Shown piece after piece: positions 34,141 through 43,699 of a DNA stretch of 64,000 nt; positions within the stretch are counted from its first letter, which is position 1, and each line of letters opens with the position of its first letter. The DNA is from Bryum argenteum (taxonomy: Eukaryota; Streptophyta; Bryopsida; Bryales; Bryaceae), in the NCBI GenBank assembly GCA_037043015.1, contig CM073324.1, forward strand, positions 15,831,013-15,895,012, read 5' to 3'. Under the pieces are notes generated by a model, which worked only from the letters and a program-made list of their open reading frames with translations, did not search any database and was not told the origin of the DNA. A program made the translations under genes and the position numbers.

Positions 34141-34805
34141 ATGAGTTACTTCCTAACTCGCACACCCCGTATCATCGAAGCGGCGGATGGGGAACGCGGT
34201 CTATATCGCAACGACGCCTTGACCACGAATTTTCATGCACCCCCACCTCCTTCAAAGAAAGTCTTCGGAGGAGTGCAATTCGTGTGTGGGTAATACAATG
34301 GGTAGGAGTCGTCTAGACACTCGATAAGAAGGACCTTTGCTATGCCCTCCGGAATGGGCTGCCCCTGGTGTTTGGCTCGAGGGCCTCCTAGACTGCGCAC
34401 CTCCCCATTTCCGACATGCTTCACAATGTCGTTCTCCACGGCCATGATGTACACTAAGTCATGCAGAGCCAACACATGATCCTGCTCACACGCCATAGCG
34501 ATAACATTAGTCATAGTGTTCTGCTTCAAACTCAAGGTATGGCAGATTCAGTCATAGTGTTCTGCAGTGAATTGACAACCTCGTGCCTGATTTACTCTCG
34601 GCTACGCACGTGCCCGAACGATCACCACCTAGACTTGCTGAGTCCTAGTCCTCTTGTAACTCCAGTGATTAGTATTAGTTGCATTTTTTATGACTGTAAC
34701 AATTCGTGACTGAGGCTAGTTACAATTGCAATGAAATGTGATTAATTTTAGTCACATTATCTAAATTCTCTGACAACATGTTGTCACTTATTGATGCAAA
34801 CTTAC

Positions 34806-36016
34806 CTTCGGCGGATCGGTGGTTCTCCGGTTCGTCTTCGTTGCCGCTGCTGTTTTCTTCGTTGCCTTTGGAGGCGGATCCTTCGCACTGACTTCTCCGC
34901 CGCATCCTTGTCTTGGCATCGACTCGTGGGTCGCTCGTCCTCCTCCCCATCTTCCTCCTCCTCGTCATCGTCATCCTCGTCCTCTTCGGCCTGCTCTTCG
35001 TCTTCCACCTCCTCTTCCTCAGCTCCCCTCTCGTTCTTCTCCTCTTTCTTGGCTGAGGTCCTTGGATTTTTGAAGGCCGCCACCTTTGCACGCGTTCGAG
35101 TTGCAGGAGCAGCGGGGGCTACCAACGCCCGGATAGCCTGCGTCTTCTCGACAGGCAGCTTCGCCTTACCGGAGCCAAGAACCTCTGTTGGTTGTGCAGG
35201 TTTCTTGCTCCTTGTGCTTGGCTCAGCACCCGCCTTCGGTGTTGCCGTGGCTGTGCCCTTCCCTGCGGAGGTCGTTGTGCCCTTCTTTGCCGATGAGGCT
35301 GTGCCCTTCACTGCTGGCGGTGTTGTGGTCTTTGCAGCTGTGGCCGACGTGCCCTTTCCTGCTGTGCCCCCCTTCGCCGTACCTTTCCCTTCTATCAGCT
35401 TAGCTTTCTTTTTAGCAGGTTTGGACGGGGACGTTGATGGCAAAATAGTCTTCTTTTTGGGTGCGTCCACTTCTGTTAGCAGGCCTTTCTCCGTGGGTGC
35501 CTTGATTGTGGGCGCGGCTTTCTCCATGGGGATGTTCGCCATCTCTTCTTTGTGCCGGTGTGGCAAGCATAGCACTTCTTTGTAGAGGTAAGGTCTCACG
35601 CCCGGTCTTTGGTGTGACATGCGTAATCTCGCATGTCTCGGTTTTGCAATGCGCCTCTCTGCGATGCGTGTCTCCTCTTCGTGCGTGATGCAGATGAGGT
35701 CGTCAAGGTCAAGAACCTTCCTCGTGCTCTTCTTCGGCGGTAAAGACTCCGTTGTGGCCGGTGTTTTCCCCTCCCCGGCTATGGCAGTGGTTGCCACCTG
35801 CACTGCTTGGCTGGGCGGCCAAGCTCCAAAGCGAGCGGCAAACATGCCCACCAGTGACTGCATAAAAACCTCTAGATTCTCAACTCGCGATCCCAAGGCG
35901 TCCCTCTTCCGTGAAGAAGGAGATTCGTCTTTGGGTTGCCATTCAGCTGCGGGTGAGACGTTGGACACTGTCGACGAGTGATACTTTCGCTTCCTCGACG
36001 ATGCGCCCTTTTCCAT
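34806..36016 (-). CDS. Disordered basic/acidic protein of the CACTA element
   Basis: The frame starts at ATG 36016 (MEKGASSRKRKYHSSTVSN) and stays open to about 34802. A strong donor (AAG then GTAAGTTTGC) lies at 34805, so the exon probably ends at 34806. The N-terminus has a short ordered piece (ENLEVFMQSLVGMFAARFG). The centre is Lys/Ala/Thr/Gly low complexity like a histone H1 tail (KKGTTTSAGKGTATATPKAG). Then come a Lys/Arg part and an acidic run (EEEEVEDEEQAEEDEDDDDE). A minus-strand ORF at 34535-34233 (ACEQDHVLALHDLVYIMAVE) could be a downstream exon, but the phase was not resolved. A DNA-binding or TNPA-like helper role is only inference from charge and location. Confidence 0.5.
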
Positions 36017-36381
36017 TGTAATTCGGTCTCCAACTCCAAACGGGATGGATCCCGCTCGAGCTCTAGTGCCTGGAACAACGGCGACTTTTCGGAGCATTGA
36101 TGTGAGTCAAACAACGTAAACTAGAACAATTACAAAAATCTCGAAGTCTCAGACTTGCACGAAACAACATGCCGCCAGGTTACGGGACCTAGTCACACCT
36201 TGCGATCGTGTTCGTGACTAATACTGGTCACATTCAACACATGTGAGAGCAGACATGATAGAACCAAGGGGGTCTTCTGAGGCAAGAACGCAAAAAGACC
36301 TGCCAACGCAAGAAGACCTAGAATACATTTGACAAGCTGAGATAATTGTGCACAGAAATTTCTCACCAAATTATCACGCAC

Positions 36382-38773
36382 CTCTCCTTCTGATCGGCCT
36401 GCGTGGCTCTTCTTCTGCACCTTGCTGCGGCTTGCCTTCCGCGCCTCAGACTCCTTCTTCTTTCGGTCTTCCTTTATCACTTTAGTCATATTGTGCGAGA
36501 ACGGAGGCGGACATCCGGGGGGGCACCGTCCACCTTTGAGGATTATCTGCTTGGTGTGGTACCGCTTCATCCGCAAGTGGTCCATCATGACCTTGTGGAA
36601 GCCTTCCTCCGATAGTCTTCCCAACCCCCCACGGTACTCGGTGATGGCATCGACTTGGGCTTTGATATCCAAGAGCATCGCCTTGTCGTGAAGTTTGTAG
36701 TTGTCGATGCTGAAGTCGACGTTCCTGCTGTATCCTCGCAGAGTTGTAAAAAACTTCGACCGGTGCAGCCCTGCGGGATTGCCTGTCGCATCCACCTCAA
36801 CCCAGATGCGCTTGCCGGACTCTGTGGGCTTCACCTCGGCCCTCGCCCGACCCTTCCTCTTCTGGTCCCGGTCGTAGCCTGCAGACCCCCCGGATGAGGA
36901 TGCCATGAAGGCATTAGGACCTCGCATCTTCAAGACCTCGAGGTCCTTCTTCGCAAGCTCCCTCTCAGCCTCCAAAATTGCCAGTGCATGAGCATCTGCT
37001 GTAGGGAGCTCCTCGTCTTGCTCGTCCTCCTCTGCCACATCTTTGTCTCCTGACATCTGAGAAATGTCTTCAGTTCCGTATATGTCCTCGTCTGAATACA
37101 TCTCCTCGTCCTGCAGCTCTTCCGACATCTCGATCGACGTCCTTCTTGTTCGCGGCTTAGAAGCCGATGGTGGTTGAGGTGGTTTTCCGGGCTGTACACT
37201 CGGGAGCTTGCCGGAACTGTCCCGCTCAACAATCCCCCACTCCTGCGGTTTACACGACCTCTGTTTGCCCTGCATCGCAACGACGTGCAGACAACATGAA
37301 TTACAACATGTATTTCGGCAAAACAACATGCCAGCAAAAGTTAGAGGACCTAGTCACACTGTGTGACTTTGTTTATGACTAATACTAGTCACATTCAATA
37401 CAGGTTAGCAGAAGTGACACGACCTAGTCACACTGAGCGACTATGCGTGTGACTGATTCTAATCACATTCAAAACAGGTGAGCAAAAGTGACACGACCCA
37501 GTCACACTGCGCGACTATGTGTGTGACTCATTCTAGTCACATTCAAAACAGGTGAGTAGAAGTGAAAGGTGACCAAAACTAGTCAGAGTGACTGTGCACT
37601 CACCCTGGGTTGTTTAGAGGCTGCTGAAGCCCGATGCAACTCCTCTCCCGCCTCCTGATTGCTCTTTACTAACCGGGCTCCCCTACGGGGGGCTGAAACA
37701 TCCCTGCTATCCTCAAACAACCCTGTTAATAGCGTCGACGCGGAAGCCAGGATCTCGGTTGTTATTGGCGGAAAGGTCGCAATTGTGCAGAAAACATCAC
37801 GAATGCCATCGTCACTTAAATTTGGTACTCGTTGCACGACATCTGCTACATCGTTTGCTGCGGATGGTGAAGGAATGGGAGAGGATGGCGGGGATACAAA
37901 CCTCCCTGTCGCCTTTTGTTGTCGCGTCACTCACTTGGGGGGGGGGTAAGACGGGGACAGTGCACTCTTCTTCCCCGCTAACTTCGATGCACGTTTGCGT
38001 GGAGGTGATGCTGCCTCTTCCTCACTCACAATCAATGGCTCCACAACATTAGCAACAGGGGTGAGACTTGGCAATCCCAACTCCTGCAGTTTTGCTTGAT
38101 TGATCGCCAAATTCTTCAACTTATTGATTTCGATTTGCACCAGCGGTGCATCCTCTTCAGCAGCTACAGTCTTCTTCGCTCTTGCCTTTCTCGACCTGCG
38201 CTTGGCCCCGGAGTCGCTGGAGGCGCTGGAGTCGGAGGCGCTCGAGTCGGAGGCGCTGGAGTCGGAGTCGCTGGAGGCCTCCTCCTCCTCCTTGTAGTCG
38301 CTGCCGTCGTCCTCTTTTTTGCTGCTGCTGTCCAAGTCACCTCCGGCGCCTTCGTCACCTTCGGCGCCTTCGTCAGCTTCGTCAGCTTCGGCGCCTTCCT
38401 CACCTTCGGCGCCTTCCTCACATTCGGCGCCTTCTGTGTCTCCTTCGGCGGCGTCCTCAGATTCTCCTTTACCACGGTCCTCGTCTCCTTCGGCGCCGTC
38501 CTCGTCTCCTTCGGCGCCGTCCTCGTCTCCTTCGGCGTCGTCCTCGTCTCCTTCGGCCCCGTCCTCGTCTCCTTCTGCGCCGTCCTCTCCTTCTGCGCCG
38601 TTCTCTCCTTCTGCGCCGTCCTCTCCTTCTGCGCCGTCCTCTCCTTCTGCGCCGTCCTCTCCTTCTTCGATCCTGGTGTCCTCTTCCTCGTTCGGCGCGT
38701 CTGCTTGGTGATTCTTCGCCGCTTGATCAGTTTCTTCAAGCACTATTGCCGATTGATTCTCCGTGGTCGCCAT
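36382..38773 (-). CDS. Acidic-repeat protein with conserved middle domain, possible TNPA-like factor
   Basis: The start is ATG 38773 (MATTENQSAIVLEETDQ). The first ~150 residues are mostly GAEGDED-type repeats. Ser/Asp-rich and basic parts follow to 37934. There, either an in-frame TGA (37931-37933) interrupts the frame or an intron begins, since the sequence also fits a donor (GTGAGTGAC); a nearby run of ten G makes a slip possible. Coding resumes at 37930-37606 (VQRVPNLSDDGIRDVFCTIA) and stops at a good donor (GTGAGTGCAC). An acceptor at 37270 opens exon 37269-36382, whose middle (TTLRGYSRNVDFSIDNYKLH; GGLGRLSEEGFHKVMMDHLR) looks like a folded domain, followed by a Lys-rich tail. This reminds me of the small DNA-binding partners in plant CACTA elements, without a firm match. 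A further exon near 36079 is in phase. Confidence 0.5.
38330..38690 (-). repeat. GAEGDED/GAEGE coding minisatellite
   Basis: Short in-frame repeats (15-21 bp) encode GAEGDED, GAEGE and EDGAEG strings in the acidic N-terminus of the preceding gene. Long ORFs on the opposite strand here are shadows. Confidence 0.9.
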
Positions 38774-39543
38774 TGCTGCACCTGCAAGAAGCTCTGTAAA
38801 AACGAGCTGTAGCCCAAGGCGCCATTTCAGCCATAGCCGCGATCGCCCTCCTTAGACAGTCACTTCAACATCAATTCGGAGAAATGATTGTTCAAAATTG
38901 AACGGCCGTTGTAGACCCCTTTTTACTCCGCCGCCATCAGCGCTAATTACGGCCGCCACCGCCATTAATGCTGCAGTAATAGCACGAGGCGGCCCATACA
39001 GCGTGACTTGTCACAGTCACGAATACTCGATGACACTCATTGCAGTCACGAAATACTTGAGGTGACTCTACCCAGTCACAGGTACTCATTGGCCTAAATT
39101 CACTGAATTTCTAGCTTTTTGCGTCGAATGATGATGGTGGATTTGAACACCCGTTTCGGCATAGAGTATCAAGTCTCCTCCTTCTTGCCTAATTTTGAGT
39201 CTGAAGTTCCAAATCATACCCTGATTGTCTTCCATTTGAGCTCTTGGATGTTGTCCACATACTTCTAAATTGCAGGTACGTACTGGATCGACGCATGCCG
39301 ATGACATGTGAGGAAAACTTATCATGAATTGTGCATTACGTTAGACATGCTCTGACGAATTTGTTATTCTGATACCCCTCACACTTGCGTCATCAACACT
39401 CTCAAGCAGGTATTCAAAGTCTCCAACCTCCCTCCCTCTATCAGTTTTGGAGTTTACAGTTTTGGAGTTCACATTCACATGTTGTATGTCGATGAGATCA
39501 AATTTGATGTTGTCATATTTTGTTGATAATGTGATTTGTATTC
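38774..39543. promoter_or_regulatory. Central bidirectional promoter region of the CACTA element
   Basis: The leftward gene starts at 38773 and the rightward gene at 39544. The 770 bases between contain a block of AGTCAC/GTGAC words (about 39000-39085). Such words would let the element's own DNA-binding protein act on this region as well as on its ends. The regulatory reading is inference from arrangement. Confidence 0.45.
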
Positions 39544-40430
39544 GTGATGGAGCACATCTCAAGGCCCGAAGCCACTTTCAATGGATCTTTGCATCTCAAA
39601 GAATTACTCCATGACCTGCGGTTGTGGGAGATCGAAGAACAAATTGCCGACAGGCGGGCATTGACGAGGTACCCCTGTCCGTGTCGGATGTGCATGGGAG
39701 GCAAGGTCCTTCTTCGACGGAGCCTTCGGGTTCACCTACGCAAGTTTGGCCGCGATCCAAATTTCACCAAGTCTATTTTGGTAAGCATCCATCTCTCATG
39801 CACGTACACATCATTTCTGCTCCAATATTTGCTGAAATCGTCGGCTTCTAGGATTCGAGGCGGCCCTTTGTACAGGCAGCAACCATGGCCGCGTTGCGAG
39901 CCTTCCTCGGTACAACAAGACCCCGCCCATCACTCGCTACTTCCGACCATGAGTCAAACATGATTGTGAAAGGAGAGTACGGGCAGTGGAGGCCCGGTCC
40001 CATTCCAAAGCTCCGCAAATTTATTTTTTGGGGTAGAGCCTGGGAAGTTAAAGTGTCACAATTTCCGTTTATGGGATGGGGTTTATTTGCTTTAGAGGCA
40101 GCAAAGGCTGGAGATGAGCTTCTACCGTTTGTCGGCCCAGAATTAGATGCACAAGAATTCCGAATAGCTCATCGTACCTCTCCACGTTTCCGGCGGTATG
40201 CGCTTGCTGCAACCGAAAAAATGTTCCTGAATGGGGATGTCAAACTCGGGAATGTTGCTGGATTTATAAATAGCAGCGAGGGGCGATCGGAAATCCAAAA
40301 CTGCCAATGGGATTTTGTGCCTCTCCCGGCGCCCTGGAACCAGAGCCATCATGGTTACGTAATGACGATAGCATTAAGGGATATAGTTCCAGGGGACGAG
40401 TTGTTTGCAGAATACAGGGTTGGGAAGTAA
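39544..40430 (+). CDS. Transposon-borne zinc-finger/SET-domain protein (two exons)
   Basis: Exon 1 (39544-39780) encodes CPCRMCMGG, then LRRSLRVHLRKFGRDP. This has the CxCxxC...H pattern of the transposase-associated domain found at the N-terminus of CACTA transposases. A GTAAGC donor at 39781 and a TTCTAG acceptor ending at 39851 bound a 71-bp intron. Joining to 39852 keeps phase into the ORF to 40430, giving 271 residues. That part is a SET domain: GWGLFALEAAKAGDELLPFV, then NVAGFINSS (in place of RFINHSC), NCQWDFVP, and IALRDIVPGDELFAEYRVGK with the C-terminal Tyr. SET domains transfer methyl groups to lysine, usually on histones. The NHSC core is altered, so activity is uncertain. ATG 39885 would give a SET-only product. 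It ends in its own stop 235 bp before the transposase frame. Confidence 0.8.
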
Positions 40431-42949
40431 ATATTTGTCTGTACACATGTACCCGTTAAGACAAGCACTAACGCTTTGGAATGCTTGACCAATCATTGTT
40501 AAATAATGACTAGTTCTAGTCACATATTTGTGATATGTCACTCCTCATAGTCGCCAAGTTTGATTCTCCTCAATAATATGACTACACTCTGTCATATCTA
40601 TGAAAATAATGACTGATTCTAGTCACAAGTCGTAAACTTCGTTACTGTGACTGTATCCGTTGTGATTGAAAATAGCTGGTTTCTCTATTCAGGATTGTTA
40701 TGACGATCCGAACCATCCTCCTGAGGCCGACGTTGCAGCAGCGATCGACGACCCTGCAGATGTCCTCCGCGACCATGCACCTACCATCCACAACCCTCCT
40801 CATGATGATCGTGTAGAGGACCCGGAAGCTACATTCGAGAACCCTCCTCCCGAGGCCGGGCCATCCAATGCACCGCCAGCAGATGCCGAAGTGGATCTCG
40901 ATGCGGATGATCACGAGTGTTTTCAAAGATACGACTCACTTGCCGATGATATCTTGAACGACCCCGGGTCGGTCGGTGCGAAGAAGAGAAGCGGCAAAGA
41001 ATTGGAGCCGAGTTTGAAGATGAACCAGATGAGGACTTTATGGCAGGAGCACAATCACCCCTATATCCAGGTTCATCGACGACATCACTACTTGCCACTT
41101 TATTGTTGTTGAACCTCTCTACTGCGTTTGGCATTTCAGCGAGCTGCACAAACGAGATACTTGTGCTACTGAAGGAGCTCCTTCCTCGAGGTAACACCCT
41201 ACCAGAGTCTCATTATGCAGCTACCCGGATGATGAGCAAGATGGGGTTGACATATGCTTTGATTCATGCTTGCACAAATGGGTGTGTGCTATTTCGTAGT
41301 GAACTAGCAGCGGCAACACAATGTCCCGTCTGCCAATCACCACGTTACATTCCAGGCTCAAAGCAGAGACCCAACAAGATCCTTTGTCACTTTCCTTTGA
41401 TTCCAAGGCTACGCAGGTTGTATCGCTGCAAACAGTTGGCAACCATGTGCACTTGGCACACATCAAGGCCAACACAACCAGAGAAGATGGAGTGTGTTCC
41501 AGATTCTCCGGCATGGAGGCACGTGAATACATTATTCCCAGACATAGCCGGTGAAGGCCGCAACATCAGTGGGGTTTGGCACTAGATGGCGTCAACCCCT
41601 ACTCCAATCTCTCCCTCAACCATTCCACCTGGCCAATCATTCTCTTAAACTACAACTTGCCTCCTTGGCTTGTGACAAAGACATTCTTTATCATGATGGT
41701 TTTGATCATCCCAGGAAAGGAGAGTGTTACGGCGAACAACATTGACGTGTACTTGGCGCCTTTGCTAGAAGAGTTGCTACAGCTGTGGGCTGGTGTGCAG
41801 GCATTCGACGCTTCCGCTCCTCTTGAACACAGATTGTTCACCCTGAAGGCCATACTCCTCTGGTGCATTCACGACTTCCCTGCGTATGGCCTCGTATCAG
41901 GGCAAGTTACAAAAGGGTATCGAGGATGCCCCGAATGTGGTCCATATGTGTCAAGTAGCAGGTCCTCCGCACTCGGGAAAAATTTGAATATGGGACACCG
42001 GCGATATCTTGCACCCAATCATCCGTATCGGAGACAGAAAGCAACATTTGATGGAAAATCGGAGACAAGACCCCCCCCCTCCACAGTTCACAGCAAGCGA
42101 GATTCTGCAGTTTGGTCGGGACAGGGAGGCTTGGACGGCCACAACAATCCAGCGGAGGGGAGTTCGGCATGCAGACGATCCTGTGCACGTTTCTGGCGTG
42201 AAGCGAACGAGCAGTCTTGTGAACCCGCGAAACGGTTCACTCTAGCGGGAATACGTTCCCCGCAAGGTTTAGCGCGTAATTATCAAGTTTCCATGGTTTA
42301 ATTAGTCTTTTTAGCTCATTTCGTAGATTCACGGGATACCCATGGTCTCATAAGAGGTTTTGGCACAAGCAGCCGTTCTTGTTCTAATTTATACCTAATT
42401 AGTATTTTTGATAAATGCCAATTTATTAAATGGCGAGTTTTAGTATGTTTTAGCAATTATGTGTTCATAAGTAGGGCCCGGGTTACCCCATTTCGCCTTT
42501 ACTTTCTACAAAACCCCTAATATGAAGTGTGGTGCCTTTAGCTTGCCTAATTAGTTAGAAGAAACTAGGGATGAAAGTCCGTCCAACTGGACGGATGAAA
42601 TCCGCCCAATTGGACGGATGAAGCTTTTTGCTTCAACCTCCCTGGATCAGCCAGGGAGGGGGGGAAGTTGGAGGAGAAGGCCGTTAGGCTGGTTTTTTGG
42701 TGTGTGCGTGTGTTTTTGAAGCGAATTTGTGAGATCCAGGTTGTTGTCGTGAATTTATGAGTTCTAGCTAGTATTAGTTGAAGAAACCCCAATTGTGTCA
42801 AGTAGTGGAAAAAATGTCCACGAAATTAGGTTGTGCGCTTGGGAGTAGAGTGTTGGTATGAGTGTGAAGGATCGAGAGGAGTCGCGATCGGAGGGGTGGA
42901 GCGCGCCGACAGGCTGGTGACGACGACGGAGCTTCGGGGTGGAGCAGGC

Positions 42950-43180
42950 GTGGCGCAGGGGCACCACAGGAGCGACGCACGGGCACCACCGGAGCGGCGC
43001 AGGGGCTCCACAGGAGCGGCGCACGGGCACCACCGGAGCGGCGCAGGAGCGCATCGGAGCGGCGCTGGAACAGCCCCGAAGCTCCAGATCGACACCGCAG
43101 AAGGAGGACGGAGCCATCGGAGCGGCGCTGGAACAGCCCCGAAGCACCAGATCGACACCGCAGGAGGAGGACGGAGCAGC
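42950..43180. repeat. GC-rich short repeats and a 62-bp tandem duplication
   Basis: 18- to 36-bp units built on GGAGCGGCGCA and GGGCACCACCGGAGC fill 42950-43050. They are followed by two near-identical 62-bp copies starting GGAGCGGCGCTGGAACAGCC (about 43051 and 43117). They open long ORFs on both strands that I treat as repeat shadows. Confidence 0.75.
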
Positions 43181-43657
43181 GAGAGGAGGATCTGGGCCGG
43201 CAAGGTCGGTGCTGGTGCGAGGGCGGAAGCCTCGACGCCGATCTGCCGCGCCGACGCAGGTCGGCGATCCACTCGATCTGCAGCGCAGCGTCGGACCACG
43301 GTGGGGACGAAGACGACGACCCGTTCCGACAGGGCGACAACGCTGAAGGGGAGGGTGACGGAGTCAGTGCTTCATCGACGAGCTGCGACAGGATCCGGCG
43401 AACCGGAGCGCGCGTCGAAGGCAGGGGCGTGCCGGCGAGGCAGCCACGGCAGTCACGAGGGGAAGGTGGTCGGCTGGTCGCAGCACCAACGCCGGCGCCA
43501 GGGATCGTATCGGCAACCCATCCCAGGGCGGTTAGCACCGGAGCTTTGGGCGAGCCGGCAGCAACGTCGGTCGAGTAAGGCAGCGGCGGCGACGCGAGCC
43601 GGGATCGATCGGAACGAGGACTCATCGGCAGCAGCATCGCTCCGACGACGGCAACCT

Positions 43658-43699
43658 CGATACCCTGTCTCCTCCGTGATATTACGGAGGGTAGACAGG
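43658..43699. repeat. Imperfect palindrome inside the solo-LTR-like insert
   Basis: CCCTGTCT...CTCCGT is followed after GATATT by ACGGAG...AGACAGGG. It forms a stem of about 14 bp with a small bulge on each side. Confidence 0.75.

Noticed and set aside
34791-35585. Plus-strand Ser/Val/Ala-rich ORF opposite the disordered CACTA protein
   Set aside because: Shadow of the Lys/Ala/Glu-rich minus-strand frame. The Ser-rich run mirrors the acidic run.
38096-38812. Plus-strand ORFs with Ser/Ala/Pro or Arg/Leu repeats
   Set aside because: Shadows of the acidic GAEGDED repeat encoded on the minus strand. The minus frame has the sensible start and composition.
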